Assembly (NCBI RefSeq): GCF_001698125.1
Contig: NZ_CP013854.1
Span: forward strand, 1,922,001-1,986,000
DNA length: 64,000 bases
Direction of reading: 5' to 3'
DNA from: Pseudonocardia sp. HH130630-07
GTDB lineage: Bacteria; Actinomycetota; Actinomycetes; Mycobacteriales; Pseudonocardiaceae
Positions 24,627-34,056 of the stretch are shown here, piece after piece. Position numbers and translations under genes: made by a program. The notes under the pieces are model-generated. The model saw only the letters and a program-made list of their open reading frames with translations, did not search any database and was not told the DNA's origin. Position 1 is the stretch's first letter; every line of letters starts with the position of its first letter.

Positions 24627-25328
24627 CTATCGGGCCCGGCGCGTCACCGCGAAGGGGACATCCGGCTCGATGGCGATGCCGCAGCGCCGGGCCACGCCCT
24701 CGATCTGGATCCACACCAGCGTCGTGAGGTGCTCCACGACGACGTCGCGCTCCACCTCACGGGTGGTCAGCCACCACTCCGCCGTCGCCTGCGCCGCGCC
24801 GACGAGGGACTGGGACCAGACCTTGACGAACGCCGGCTCCTCGAGCCCCAGCGCGTCCGCGTAACCGCCGATCACCCCGGTCAGCGCCTGGGCGACCAGC
24901 TCCCGGCCGGCGTCGACGGCCTCGTCGTTCTGCCCGGGGAGCCGGCGCCGGAAGAGCAGGGAGACGTTCGGCGTGCCGTCGAGGAACCGGAGGAACTCGT
25001 CCATCGCGGAGCGGATCCGGGCGACCGGCGGGCCCTCGACGTACACCAGCGGTACGAGCCGCTCCACCAGCAGGTTCGTCGCCCGGTCCGCCATCGCGTC
25101 GATCAGGGCGCCGCGGTCGCCGAAGTGCCGGTAGATCACCGGCTTGGTGACCCCGGCCTCGACCGCGACCTGGTCGAGGCCGAAGTCCCGGCCCTCCCGG
25201 CCCAGCACGACCAGGGCGGAGTCGACGATCTCCTCCCGCCGCCGGGTGCGGTGGGCGGCCCAGCGGGTGCTGCGACCGTCGACCGGACTCCCGGCGGAGC
25301 TCTTCTCGGGACGGTCGGCGGCGGGCAC
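24627..25328 (-). CDS. TetR/AcrR family regulator
   Basis: A 233-residue regulator. A 30-residue disordered N terminus precedes the HTH (REEIVDSALVVLGREGRDFG, then V-A-V-E-A-G-V-T-K-P-V-I-Y-R-H-F), followed by an 11-helix-type ligand domain with a C-terminal TetR_C-like region. The T-K-P-V-I-Y-R-H-F recognition helix is strongly conserved in actinobacterial repressors of lipid metabolism. No obvious target is adjacent. An AAGGAGG lies 12 nt before the GTG start, rather far, so the true start may be shorter. Confidence 0.87.
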   Translation of the reverse strand: MPAADRPEKSSAGSPVDGRSTRWAAHRTRRREEIVDSALVVLGREGRDFGLDQVAVEAGVTKPVIYRHFGDRGALIDAMADRATNLLVERLVPLVYVEGPPVARIRSAMDEFLRFLDGTPNVSLLFRRRLPGQNDEAVDAGRELVAQALTGVIGGYADALGLEEPAFVKVWSQSLVGAAQATAEWWLTTREVERDVVVEHLTTLVWIQIEGVARRCGIAIEPDVPFAVTRRAR

Positions 25329-25537
25329 GGTGGTGCTGGTCCTCCTTCGGACGGAGTCCGGTGGCGCACGGCGGGCGGGGCCAGTTGATCATGCCCGGGC
25401 CGGGCGTCGCGAATCCGCCGGTCGCGCGCCCGCCGGACGATCTCGACGGTATACCTCCACGGGGCGGTCGCGCCACCGGTTACAGGCCCGTCACCTGCAC
25501 CGATCCGTGCTGCACGCGGTCCGGGCGGTGATTGGCG

Positions 25538-26059
25538 TCAGGGTGTCCGGTGATCGGCCGAACCGCCTGCGTCCGGACGGGCGGTGACCCCGGCTCCCCC
25601 GGTGCCGGAGACCGGCGCGACCGTCCAGCCGTGCCGTTGCAGACCCGCGGTCACCGCGGCCGGTGGCGGGCCCTCGTAGAGCACGTGCAGGACCCCGCCC
25701 GGGGCCAGCGCGGCCCGCAGCACGGCCAGCTCCGGCCCCGGGTCCCCGGTCCAGAACAGGTTGACGTTCACGGTGAACGCGACGTCGAGGGACCCGCCGG
25801 GCAGCACGAGGTCCGCCAGCGCGGACCGCCGGACCCGGAGCACCCCGGCCCGTACGTGCCCGGCGTTGCGCTCGGTGGTCCGCCGCACCGCGACCGCGGA
25901 GCGGTCCACGGCGAGCAGTGAGCCGGTCCGCAGCCGGGGACAGATCAGCTCCGCGGCCGCACCGGGGCCGCAGCCGACCTCGAGCACCCGGTCCGCCGGG
26001 GACGTCACGACCAGGCCGGCCGCGAACCGGACCCTGGCCGGCACCACCCGCGCACCCAT
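25538..26059 (-). CDS. Class I SAM-dependent methyltransferase
   Basis: A 173-residue methyltransferase. Motif I is VLEVGCGPGAAAEL, the acidic loop is L-L-A-V-D-R-S (ribose contact), and motif IV is DVAFTVNVNLFWTGDP, followed by VLRAALAPGGVLHVLYEGPP. The N terminus (GARVVPARVRFAAG) is very short, so the substrate is probably small. An ATG at 26059 is chosen over a GTG at 26065; neither has a strong ribosome binding site. It is divergent from the DUF1707 gene. Confidence 0.82.
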   Translation of the reverse strand: MGARVVPARVRFAAGLVVTSPADRVLEVGCGPGAAAELICPRLRTGSLLAVDRSAVAVRRTTERNAGHVRAGVLRVRRSALADLVLPGGSLDVAFTVNVNLFWTGDPGPELAVLRAALAPGGVLHVLYEGPPPAAVTAGLQRHGWTVAPVSGTGGAGVTARPDAGGSADHRTP

Positions 26060-26106
26060 GACCACGATCGTGGCAGCTCCGGGAGGAAACCGGCATAGTC
26101 GACGGG

Positions 26107-26541
26107 GTGAACGACCCGGTGCGCCCCGACGAGATCCGGATCGCCGACGCCGACCGGCAGGCGGTGGCCGACCGCCTACGCGCCGCCCACGACGACGGCT
26201 ACATCGACCTCTCCGAGTTCGACGAGCGAATCGCCGACGTCTGGCGGATGCGGACCCGCGGCGACCTGGAGCGGGTCACCCGGGACCTGCCCGCAGCCCG
26301 GTCCCGGCCGCGACCCGACGGCATCCTTTTCGCCGCGACCCCCGGCGGCGTCGCGATGCGGGTGCTGTCGTTGATCTGGCTGTGCGTGACGGCCGCCGCG
26401 GCGGCCGGGAGTGCGGTGCTGGCGCTGCTGATCGAGGACCTGTCACCGCTGTGGTTCCTCATGGTCTCGGCCCCGCCCGGCGCGGTGCTGCTGTGCCTCT
26501 GGTCGGCCGGGGTGGGACGGCGCCGCCGGGGCGACCGGTAG
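26107..26541 (+). CDS. DUF1707 domain membrane protein
   Basis: A 144-residue protein. The N-terminal DUF1707 motif (IRIADADRQAVADRLRAAHD, then G-Y-I-D-L-S-E-F-D-E-R) is followed by two membrane helices (about residues 82-105 and 112-132) and a basic tail. DUF1707 proteins are common small membrane proteins of unknown role in Actinobacteria. The start is a GTG. It is divergent from the methyltransferase and followed by a TetR gene 50 bp on. Confidence 0.88.
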   Translation: MNDPVRPDEIRIADADRQAVADRLRAAHDDGYIDLSEFDERIADVWRMRTRGDLERVTRDLPAARSRPRPDGILFAATPGGVAMRVLSLIWLCVTAAAAAGSAVLALLIEDLSPLWFLMVSAPPGAVLLCLWSAGVGRRRRGDR

Positions 26542-26591
26542 CGAGCGGCCGGTGTACGAGCGTCCGTACGGACCGGATAGGTTTCCCGATC

Positions 26592-27188
26592 ATGGGACAC
26601 CGCGAGGAGCTGCTGGACGGGGCCGCGCAGTGCCTCTACGAGAAGGGGTTCGGCCGGACGACGGCGCGTGACGTCGTCGCGGCGTCCGGGACCAACCTCG
26701 CCTCCATCGGCTACCACTTCGGGTCCAAGGACGCGCTGCTCACCGAGGCCCTGCTGCGCGCCACCAGCTCGTGGGGCGAGGAGCTGGACCGGGCGCTCGC
26801 CGAGCCGGACAACGCCGTGACCACCGACCCGGCGCGGCGGGTGGAGGACACCTGGGGCCGGGTCATCGGCCTGTTCTCCACCCAGCGCCGGCTGTGGGCC
26901 ACCCACGTCGAGGCGCTCGCCCAGGCCGAGCGGCTGCCCGAGCTGCGGGCCCGGCTCGCCGAGGCGCAGCACGAGGTCCGCGAGGGACTGGCACTCACCT
27001 TCCACACGCTGCCCGACGACGACCCCGAGGCCGCGGACCGCCGGGTGCACGTGCTCGGCACCGTCTACCAGGCCCTGCTCACCGGGATCATGGTGCAGTG
27101 GATGCTCGACCCGGACGCCGCGCCGACCGGACGCGACATCGCAGACGGACTCCGCGCGATCGCCGAGCGCACCGACGCCTTCGCCTGA
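26592..27188 (+). CDS. TetR family regulator
   Basis: A 198-residue regulator. The HTH is near the N terminus (REELLDGAAQCLYEKGFGRT, then ARDVVAASGTNLASIGYHFG). The ligand domain is helical and contains a Trp/Thr-rich middle (TWGRVIGLFSTQRRLWATHV). The ATG is preceded by the A/T-richer G-G-T-T-T-C-C-C-G. It lies between DUF1707 and a convergent cupredoxin-like gene; the controlled gene is not obvious. Confidence 0.87.
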   Translation: MGHREELLDGAAQCLYEKGFGRTTARDVVAASGTNLASIGYHFGSKDALLTEALLRATSSWGEELDRALAEPDNAVTTDPARRVEDTWGRVIGLFSTQRRLWATHVEALAQAERLPELRARLAEAQHEVREGLALTFHTLPDDDPEAADRRVHVLGTVYQALLTGIMVQWMLDPDAAPTGRDIADGLRAIAERTDAFA

Positions 27189-27219
27189 GGCCGGTCAGCC
27201 CGATCGACCGCGGCCCCGG

Positions 27220-27660
27220 TCAGTGCCGCGGCTCGACCCGGCCGATCACGGTCCCGCCGCCCCGGTCCGTGCCCGGTTCGGCCACCCGAACGGTGAGCGT
27301 CCCGAGCGCGAGGAAGCGGATCGTCACGGTTCCCCCGGCCGTCACGTCCACCGCGCGGCCCTGCTCCGGGACGAGCACCCGGCGGGCCAGGTCGCTGCCG
27401 ACGGTCAGCACCACTGTCGTCCCCCGCGGCACGACGACGGTGGGGATCAGCTCCGGCGGGACCGGCTCGGCGACGTCGAACCGCACCGGGGTCAGACCGT
27501 CCGCACCGGCCTGGGCCACGGTCACCGGACCGGGCGGGCGCACCGGCGCGACGGCACCGCAGCCCGCGATCACCGACAGCGCCGCCAGGACCGCCAGCAC
27601 CGCCGGCGTCACCTGCCACCGGACGAGCACGACTCCGCCCGATCTCCGCACATCGCCCAT
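27220..27660 (-). CDS. Cupredoxin-like lipoprotein
   Basis: A 146-residue exported protein. A signal peptide (PAVLAVLAALSVIAGC) ends in a lipobox, Cys near residue 30. The mature part is all-beta in character, with PTVVVPRGTTVVLTVGSDLA and T-A-G-G-T-V-T-I-R-F, as in cupredoxin-like domains, but I see no full Cys/His copper ligand set, so metal binding is doubtful. It is divergent from the S9 peptidase with a 67-bp gap. Function unknown. Confidence 0.72.
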   Translation of the reverse strand: MGDVRRSGGVVLVRWQVTPAVLAVLAALSVIAGCGAVAPVRPPGPVTVAQAGADGLTPVRFDVAEPVPPELIPTVVVPRGTTVVLTVGSDLARRVLVPEQGRAVDVTAGGTVTIRFLALGTLTVRVAEPGTDRGGGTVIGRVEPRH

Positions 27661-27727
27661 GCTGCCCGACCCCCGCCGTGACCCCCGGCCGGTACACCCG
27701 TTCGTGGCGCACGGCACGATCGGGTAC

Positions 27728-29578
27728 GTGACGTCCCATCCCACCGCCCCCGTACCCGCCACCCTGTTCGACGACGAGCGCGAGCAGCGCTGGCGGTCCC
27801 GGTTCACCGCGGCACGGATGTCGCGGCCGTCCTGGGCGCTCGACGCGCCGGACCGGGCCGTGTACCTGTCCAACGCGACCGGCACCTTCGAGATCCACGT
27901 CTGGGACCGGGGCTCCGGCGAGCACCGGCAGGTGACCGACCGGCGCAACGGCACCACCTCGGCGGTGCTGCCGCCGGACGGCGAGCAGGTGTGGTGGTTC
28001 GCCGACACCGACGGCGACGAGTTCGGGCACTGGGTCGCCCAGCCGTGGTCGGCCGGGCCGGGCGCGGCGACCGGGCCGGCCGTCCCGGGCGCCGGCGACG
28101 GCTACCCGGCCGGGCTGGAGATCGGCCGCCGCCGGACCGCCGTCGGCGTCTCCACCGACGACGGCACCACCCTGCTGGTGCACGAGCGCGGCACGGCGCA
28201 CGACGCCCGGGTCGTCTACACCCACACCGAGGACGCCGGGGTGGGCGCGCTGTCCGAGGACGAGACGCTGCTGGCGATCTCGCACTCCGAGCACGGCGAC
28301 TCCCGGCACCCGTCGCTGCGGGTGCTGCGGATCGAGGACGGCTCGACCGTCGCCGAGCTGCACGACGGGCCCGGCAAGGGCCTGGCCCCGCTGGAGTTCG
28401 CACCGGTCGCCGGTGACCAGCGGCTGCTCGTCGGGCACGAGCGCCGGGGTCGCGACGAGCTGCTGGTCTGGGACCCGACCACCGGTGCGGTCACCGAGCT
28501 GGAGATCGACCTGCCGGGCGAGCTGGTCGCCGGCTTCTACCCGGACGCCACCGCGCTGCTCGTCGCGCACACGCACGCCGCGCGGACCCGGCTGTTCCGC
28601 TACGACCTGGCCGACGCCACCCTCACCGAGCTGGCGACCGCGCCCGGCTGCGTCGGGTCCGCCGACGTCCGCGACGACGGCACCGTGGAGTACTCGTCGT
28701 CGTCGGCGGCCACGCCATCGCAGATCCGGGCCCTGCAGCCGGACGGCACCGACGAGCTCCTGGTCTCCCCGCCCGGGGAGCGCCCGCCCGGTTCGCTGCC
28801 GGTCCGGGACGTGTGGACCCCCACCCCGGACGGCGACGTGCACGCCTTGGTGACCGAGGCCCCGCGGGACGGCGACCGGCCGGCACCCGCCGTCTTCGTC
28901 CTGCACGGCGGGCCGCACGCCGCCGACGAGGACCGGTTCGACGCGGGCCGCGCCACCTGGTCCGACGCCGGGTTCACCGTCGTCGAGATCAACTACCGCG
29001 GGTCGACGGGTTACGGCTCGGCCTGGCGGGACGCCATCGAGGGCCGGCCCGGGCTGACCGAGCTGGCCGACGTCGCCGCGGTCGCGGACGCGCTGGTCGC
29101 CGACGGCACCGTCGACCCGGCGCGGTGCGCCGTGGACGGCTGGTCCTGGGGCGGCTACCTGGCGCTGCTGGCCGCCGGCACCCAGCCGGAGCGCTGGGCC
29201 GCGGTCGTCGCCGGGGTGCCGGTGGCCGACTACGTCGCCGCCTACGCCGACGAGATGGAGCAGCTGCGGGCGTTCGACCGGGCGTTGTTCGGCGGGTCCC
29301 CGGCGGACCTGCCGGAGCTCTACCGGGAGGCGTCGCCGCTGACCTACGTCGACGCCGTCCGGGTGCCGGTGCTGGTCCTGGCCGGGGAGAACGACCCGCG
29401 CTGCCCGATCCGCCAGATCGACAACTACCTCGACGCGCTCGCCGTGCGGGCCGGCCGCGGGGAGGTGCGCTACGAGGTCAGCCGGTTCGACGCCGGGCAC
29501 GGCTCGCTCGTCGTCACCGACCAGCTCGACCTCATCGCGACCGAGGTCGACTTCGTACGCCGGGCACTCGCGGGCTGA
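27728..29578 (+). CDS. S9 family prolyl oligopeptidase-like peptidase
   Basis: A 616-residue serine peptidase of the acylaminoacyl-peptidase type. The first ~350 residues form a beta-propeller (WALDAPDRAVYLSNATGTFE and similar blades). The alpha/beta-hydrolase domain follows, with VFVLHGGPHAADEDRF (oxyanion HGGP) and the nucleophile Ser473 in GWSWGGYLALLAA. Asp556 in GENDPRCP and His591 in DAGHGSLV complete the triad. There is no signal peptide, so it acts in the cytoplasm on short peptides. The GTG start is preceded by C-G-G-G-T-A-C. It shares a promoter region with the cupredoxin-like gene. Confidence 0.93.
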   Translation: MTSHPTAPVPATLFDDEREQRWRSRFTAARMSRPSWALDAPDRAVYLSNATGTFEIHVWDRGSGEHRQVTDRRNGTTSAVLPPDGEQVWWFADTDGDEFGHWVAQPWSAGPGAATGPAVPGAGDGYPAGLEIGRRRTAVGVSTDDGTTLLVHERGTAHDARVVYTHTEDAGVGALSEDETLLAISHSEHGDSRHPSLRVLRIEDGSTVAELHDGPGKGLAPLEFAPVAGDQRLLVGHERRGRDELLVWDPTTGAVTELEIDLPGELVAGFYPDATALLVAHTHAARTRLFRYDLADATLTELATAPGCVGSADVRDDGTVEYSSSSAATPSQIRALQPDGTDELLVSPPGERPPGSLPVRDVWTPTPDGDVHALVTEAPRDGDRPAPAVFVLHGGPHAADEDRFDAGRATWSDAGFTVVEINYRGSTGYGSAWRDAIEGRPGLTELADVAAVADALVADGTVDPARCAVDGWSWGGYLALLAAGTQPERWAAVVAGVPVADYVAAYADEMEQLRAFDRALFGGSPADLPELYREASPLTYVDAVRVPVLVLAGENDPRCPIRQIDNYLDALAVRAGRGEVRYEVSRFDAGHGSLVVTDQLDLIATEVDFVRRALAG

Positions 29579-29599
29579 TCCCCCGAACCGGGCCGGGGC

Positions 29600-29959
29600 T
29601 CAGTCCCCCAGCAGGGTGAGCACGTTCTCCGGCGGGCGGCCGAGCACGGCCCGCTCGCCGACGCGGACGAACGGCCGCTCGATCAGCGACGGGTCGGCAG
29701 CCAGCGCGTCGAGCACGGTGTCGCGGTCGGCGTCGACGAGACCCTGCGCGCGGAACGCGACCTCGCTCCTCCGGGCGATCGCCCGCGGGTCGTCGGTGCC
29801 GAGTGCGGCCAGCGCGGACTCGATCTCGGCCCGGGTCGGCGGATCGTCGAGGTAGCGGCGCACCACCGGTTCCACCCCGTGCCCGGTGAGCAGCGCGAGC
29901 GTGGCGCGGCTCTTCGAGCAGCGCGGGTTGTGCCAGATCTCGACGGTTCCGTTCGCCAC
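29600..29959 (-). CDS. ArsC/YffB-type glutaredoxin-fold protein
   Basis: A 119-residue thioredoxin-fold protein of the ArsC/Spx group. The active cysteine lies in WHNPRCSKSRATLALL, and the later I-E-R-P-F-V-R-V-G-E-R-A-V-L-G-R-P is the family's cis-Pro and arginine region. Arsenate reductases of this type use glutaredoxin-like thiols. No ars operon is nearby, so arsenate is not certain as substrate. The start is GTG. It converges on the S9 peptidase. Confidence 0.85.
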   Translation of the reverse strand: MANGTVEIWHNPRCSKSRATLALLTGHGVEPVVRRYLDDPPTRAEIESALAALGTDDPRAIARRSEVAFRAQGLVDADRDTVLDALAADPSLIERPFVRVGERAVLGRPPENVLTLLGD

Positions 29960-30016
29960 GGACGCCGACCCTAACGCCTCGCGGGGAGCGCCCGGCTCCC
30001 CGCGAGACGTCCGGTG

Positions 30017-31471
30017 TCAGGAGCCGTTGCGCACGGCCTGCTCGATCCGGTCGCCGATGTCCTTGTCGACGTTGCGCCAGTACTCGAAGGCGCGGGCGAG
30101 GATCGGCTCGGACACGCCGTCGGACAGGTGCTCGGCGACGTTGCCGACGAACCGCTCACGGGCGGCGTCGTCGAACACCTCCCGGACCATCGTGCCGGCC
30201 TGGCCCCAGTCGTCGTCCTCCGAGCGGAGCACGTACGCGGAGCGGACCATGTCGCCGTCGGCGTACCAGAGTGCCTCCGCGACCCGCTTCGGGTCCGCGG
30301 CCGGGCCGCCGTAGGAGTTCGGCGCGTAGATCGGGTCACGGGTGTTCGTGATCCGCATGGCGCCGTCCTTCTGGTAGTTGTTCACCTCGGCCTTCGGCGC
30401 GTTGACCGGGATCTGCTTGTAGTTGACGCCGAGCCGGGCGCGGTGCGCGTCGGCGTAGGAGAACCCGCGGGCCAGCAGCATCTTGTCCGGCGAGAGACCG
30501 GTGCCGGGGACGAGGTTGTTCGGCTCGAACGCCGCCTGCTCCATCTCCGCGTGGTAGTCGGTGACGTTGCGGTCCAGCGTCAGCTTCCCGACCTCGTGCA
30601 GCGGGTAGTCCGCGTGCGGCCAGATCTTGGTCAGGTCGAACGGGTTGTACCGGTAGGTCTTGGCGTCGGCGAACGGCATGACCTGCACGTGCAGCGTCCA
30701 GGACGGGTGGTTGCCCGCCTCGATCTCGTTGTACAGGTCGGCCTGGTGGTAGTCCGGGTCCGAACCGGCGAGGGTGTCGGCCTCGTCCTGGGTCAGGCAC
30801 TCGACGCCCTGGTCGGACTTGAAGTGGTACTTCACCCAGAACAGCTCGCCGGCGGAGTTGACCCAGCTGTAGGTGTGGCTGGAGTAGCCGTTCATGTGCC
30901 GCCAGGAGCGCGGGATCCCCCGGTCGCCCATCAGCCAGGTGACCTGGTGCGCGGACTCCGGGGACAGCGTCCAGAAGTCCCACTGCATGTCGTGGTCGCG
31001 CAGGTTGTTGGCGACCCGGCGCTTCTGCGAGCGGATGAAGTGCTGGAACTTCATCGGGTCCCGGACGAAGAACACCGGCGTGTTGTTGCCGACCATGTCC
31101 CAGGTGCCCTCGTCGGTCCACAGCTTCAGCGAGAACCCGCGCGGGTCGCGCCAGGTGTCCGGGCTGCCACGCTCGCCGGCGACGGTGGAGAACCGGATGA
31201 CGCCACGGTTCTCGGCGCCGGGCTGCAGGAACCCCGCCTTGGTGAACCGGGAGACGTCACCGGTGACCTCGAAGCGGCAGAACGCGCCGCCGCCCTTCGC
31301 GTGCGGCTGGCGCTCCGGGATGCGCTCCCGGTTGAAGTTGGCCATCTGCTCGATCAGGTAGTGATCGTTCAGCAGGAGCGGACCGTCCGGGCCGATCGTG
31401 AGCGAGTGCTCGTCGCTCGCGACGGGGCTGCCGGAGTCGGTGGTGGTCGGCTTGGGCTGCGAGCTCGTCAC
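30017..31471 (-). CDS. katA: Monofunctional haem catalase
   Basis: Dismutates hydrogen peroxide. At 484 residues it is the small-subunit clade. Distal His57 is in [12 protein letters not shown] (most relatives have E-R-V-V-H-A-K-G), and distal Asn129/130 in [14 protein letters not shown]. The proximal haem ligand Tyr339 lies in [23 protein letters not shown]-site residues seem present. No signal peptide; cytoplasmic. It has an inverted repeat in its upstream region shared with the divergent MFS gene, possibly a peroxide-responsive site. No peroxide regulator gene is adjacent. Confidence 0.95.
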   Translation of the reverse strand: MTSSQPKPTTTDSGSPVASDEHSLTIGPDGPLLLNDHYLIEQMANFNRERIPERQPHAKGGGAFCRFEVTGDVSRFTKAGFLQPGAENRGVIRFSTVAGERGSPDTWRDPRGFSLKLWTDEGTWDMVGNNTPVFFVRDPMKFQHFIRSQKRRVANNLRDHDMQWDFWTLSPESAHQVTWLMGDRGIPRSWRHMNGYSSHTYSWVNSAGELFWVKYHFKSDQGVECLTQDEADTLAGSDPDYHQADLYNEIEAGNHPSWTLHVQVMPFADAKTYRYNPFDLTKIWPHADYPLHEVGKLTLDRNVTDYHAEMEQAAFEPNNLVPGTGLSPDKMLLARGFSYADAHRARLGVNYKQIPVNAPKAEVNNYQKDGAMRITNTRDPIYAPNSYGGPAADPKRVAEALWYADGDMVRSAYVLRSEDDDWGQAGTMVREVFDDAARERFVGNVAEHLSDGVSEPILARAFEYWRNVDKDIGDRIEQAVRNGS

Positions 31472-31505
31472 GGCCGTGCCTCCTCGTGGTGGTGGGTGCT
31501 CCGCG

Positions 31506-31541
31506 GGATTCCCTCGCTTTTCTGGAACGAAACCAGAATCC
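31506..31541. promoter_or_regulatory. Inverted repeat upstream of catalase gene
   Basis: TTCTGG (31520-31525) and CCAGAA (31533-31538) are arms around a 7-base centre, with outer GGATTC (31506-31511) and GAATCC (31536-31541) as an alternative pairing. It lies 35-70 bp before the catalase start and 40 bp before the MFS start. It may be a Fur/PerR- or CatR-type operator. This is inferred from position and symmetry only. Confidence 0.4.
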
Positions 31542-31580
31542 GGTCGCCGGACCGTCGGGGTCCGGGTTCAGGATGGGGGT

Positions 31581-32759
31581 GTGTCCGTCCCCGTCACCGC
31601 TCCGCGCACCGGCATCGGCGCCTTCCTCGACGTCCTGCGCCGGCCGGGCGTCGCCGGCGTGACCGCGCTGGGCATGGCGGCGCGCATCCCGGCCACCGCC
31701 ATCGGCGTCACCCTGACCCTGCACACCGTCCTCACCCTCGGGTACGGCTTCGGCGCCGCCGGCCTGGTGGCCGCCGCGGTGCCGACCGGGATGGCGATCG
31801 GCGCACCGCTGCTCGGCTGGCTGATCGACCGGCGCGGCCTGCGGCCGGTGGTCGCCGTGACCACGGTGGCGGGGCTGCTGTTCTGGTCGGTCGCCCCGCT
31901 GCTCGGGTACGCCGGGCTGCTCGTCGCGGCGTTCGTCGCCGGCATCCTCACGATCCCGGTGTTCTCGGTGATCCGGCAGGTCATCGCGGCCGTGGTGCCG
32001 GCGGGGCACCGGCGTCCCGCGTTCGCGCTGGACTCGATGTCGGTCGAGCTGTCGTACATGACCGGCCCGGCGATCGGGTCGCTGCTGACCGTGTGGCTGG
32101 GCTCGTCGGTGTCGATGCGGGTGATCGGCGGCGGGTTCGTGCTGGCCGGTGTCGCGATGTGGTGGATGAACCCGCCGGTCCGGGCCGGTGGCGGCGGTCC
32201 CGGCCCCGTGACCCGCCCGCCGCTGCGCAGCTGGCTGACCCGGCCGCTGGTCGGTGCGCTGCTCGCCGTCTCCGCGGCGGTGTTCGCGATCATGGGGACG
32301 GAGCTGGCGTTCATCGCGTCGCTGACCTCGTCCGGGCACGCGTGGGCGATCGCGGTGGTGAACGCGGCCTGGTGCCTGGCCTCGGTGGTGGGCGGCTTCG
32401 TCTACGGCGCGGCCCGCCGCTCGGCACCGCTGCCGCTGCTGCTCGCCGTGCTGGGGCTGGCGACGCTGCCGGTGGCGCTGGCCTGGTCGTGGTGGAGCCT
32501 GCTGTTCCTGCTGCTCCCGGCCGGGCTGATGACGGCGTCCACGCTGGCCGCCGGCAGCGACACGGTCGGGCAGCTCGCACCGGACGAGGTGCGCGGCCTG
32601 GTCACCGGCCTGCAGGGCTCGGCGACGACGATCGGCATCGCCGTGGCCAACCCGCTGTCCGGTTTGCTCGTCGACACGGCCTCCCCCGCGGTCGCGATCC
32701 TGACCTGCGGCTCGGTCGCGGTCGCCCTGGCCGGCTGCGCCGCTCTCCTGATGCGCTGA
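31581..32759 (+). CDS. MFS transporter
   Basis: A 392-residue membrane protein with about 12 hydrophobic helices in two halves separated by a loop (NPPVRAGGGGPGPVTRP). The inter-helix 2-3 motif GWLIDRRGLRPVVAV matches the MFS G-x-L-x-D-R-x-G-R signature. Direction and substrate are unknown; drug or metabolite export is common for this size. The GTG at 31581 follows GGATGGGGG. It is divergent from catalase and ends before a long palindrome. Confidence 0.87.
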   Translation: MSVPVTAPRTGIGAFLDVLRRPGVAGVTALGMAARIPATAIGVTLTLHTVLTLGYGFGAAGLVAAAVPTGMAIGAPLLGWLIDRRGLRPVVAVTTVAGLLFWSVAPLLGYAGLLVAAFVAGILTIPVFSVIRQVIAAVVPAGHRRPAFALDSMSVELSYMTGPAIGSLLTVWLGSSVSMRVIGGGFVLAGVAMWWMNPPVRAGGGGPGPVTRPPLRSWLTRPLVGALLAVSAAVFAIMGTELAFIASLTSSGHAWAIAVVNAAWCLASVVGGFVYGAARRSAPLPLLLAVLGLATLPVALAWSWWSLLFLLLPAGLMTASTLAAGSDTVGQLAPDEVRGLVTGLQGSATTIGIAVANPLSGLLVDTASPAVAILTCGSVAVALAGCAALLMR

Positions 32760-32800
32760 CCCCGCACCTCTCCCGCTCTCCTCACCCCTCCCCACGATGC

Positions 32801-32847
32801 ACTCATGGAGCAAAAGCCTTGTGACGCCGGGCTTTTGCTCCATGAGT
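32801..32847. repeat. Long palindrome, copy 2 of the repeated family
   Basis: A perfect 18-bp stem (32801-32818 with 32830-32847), loop 11 nt. The outer arm ACTCATGGAGC is identical to the other copies; the inner part is AAAAGCC/GGCTTTT. It lies 41 nt past the MFS stop and probably ends that transcript. Confidence 0.85.
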
Positions 32848-32990
32848 ACGACGGTCCGGGGGCGACGAGCGGTCGGTGGGCGGCCGTTCGGCGTAACGGG
32901 GCGGGGACTCTGAGAGGGTTCACAGGCGATCGGCGCAGACGACCGTTCGGCCCCGGCGACGCCGGGTACCGCTCGGGCAGACTGGATCAC

Positions 32991-34004
32991 GTGAGCGCCC
33001 CGCCCCACTCCGACCCCGCGACCGAGCCGATCCCCCGCCGGCCACGGCGTCGTGGGCGGCCGCGCTGGTTCTGGGCGCTCGTGCTCGGCCTGGCCGCGGC
33101 CGGCGCCGTGCTGCCGGACCTCCTCGGCGCGGACCGCTACTTCCCGTTCGCGCAGCTGATCGCGTTCCGCCCGCTGAGCGTCGGTGCGGTCGCCGTGGTC
33201 GCGGTGCTCGCGGCGCTGGTCACCGCGCTGCACCGGCGGTTCTGGCCGGTCCCGGTCCTCCTGGCGCTGATCGCGCTGATCGGGGCCGCGCTGGTCCTGC
33301 CGCGCACGATGGCCGACCCGGCGCCGGCCGGTTCGCGCACGCTGAAGGTGCTCGCGCTCAACGTCTACGAGGGCGAGGCCGACGTCGACTCGCTGGCCGC
33401 GCTGATCCGCGCCGAGGACCCGGACATCGTCTCGGTCCCCGAGGCCGGCGGCCGGTACGCGGGGGAGCTCGAGGAGCTGATCTCCCCGCTGGGCTACTCC
33501 GTCGAGTCCTCGGTCTCGCACCGCACGGCCGACGTCCGCGGCAACACCGTGGCCTGGTCCGACCGGCTCGGCGAGGTCCGTACCCGGGTGGACGAGAACA
33601 CCCGCTTCCACGCCATCGAGGCGACCGGCGGCGGCCTCGGCGACCTGCGGTTCGTGGCGTTCCACTCGGTCGCGCCGGTGCCGAGCTCGGTCGGGCAGTG
33701 GCGCGAGGACCTCGGGCAGGTGCAGCAGTGGTGCTCGGCGGGCGGACCGGCCGTCGTCGCCGGGGACTTCAACGCGACGCTGGACCACTCGGTGTTCCGC
33801 AACGCGATGGCCGGCTGCTCCGACGCCGGGGAGACGACCGGCAACGGCCTGGCCGGCACCTGGCCGACGTTCGCGCCGGAGTGGATGGGCCCGCAGATCG
33901 ACCACGTGCTGAGCAACCAGGGGATCGCGGCCGAGTCCTTCGACGTGCACCTCGTCCCGGGGACCGACCACCGCGCGATCGTGACCACGCTGCGCCTGCC
34001 CTGA
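32991..34004 (+). CDS. Membrane-anchored endonuclease/exonuclease/phosphatase family protein
   Basis: A 337-residue protein. The first ~110 residues are basic and then form three membrane helices. From about residue 118 an EEP domain follows: LKVLALNVYEGEADVDSLAAL, E-D-P-D-I-V-S-V-P-E-A, VVAGDFNATLDHS, GPQIDHVLSNQGI and PGTDHRAIVTTL, carrying the metal and phosphate residues (Asn, Glu, Asp, His). Such proteins act outside the membrane on phosphodiesters or phosphates. The GTG at 32991 is the first start that avoids the palindrome region. Substrate unknown. Confidence 0.86.
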   Translation: MSAPPHSDPATEPIPRRPRRRGRPRWFWALVLGLAAAGAVLPDLLGADRYFPFAQLIAFRPLSVGAVAVVAVLAALVTALHRRFWPVPVLLALIALIGAALVLPRTMADPAPAGSRTLKVLALNVYEGEADVDSLAALIRAEDPDIVSVPEAGGRYAGELEELISPLGYSVESSVSHRTADVRGNTVAWSDRLGEVRTRVDENTRFHAIEATGGGLGDLRFVAFHSVAPVPSSVGQWREDLGQVQQWCSAGGPAVVAGDFNATLDHSVFRNAMAGCSDAGETTGNGLAGTWPTFAPEWMGPQIDHVLSNQGIAAESFDVHLVPGTDHRAIVTTLRLP

Positions 34005-34012
34005 CGCAGAAG

Positions 34013-34039
34013 GGGGCCGGACCCACCGGGCCCGGCCCC
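34013..34039. terminator. Terminator between EEP and asd genes
   Basis: GGGGCCGG (34013-34020) and CCGGCCCC (34032-34039) form an 8-bp G/C stem with an 11-nt loop, midway between the two convergent stops. Confidence 0.65.
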
Positions 34040-34056
34040 ACTTCGGGAGGAGCGGA

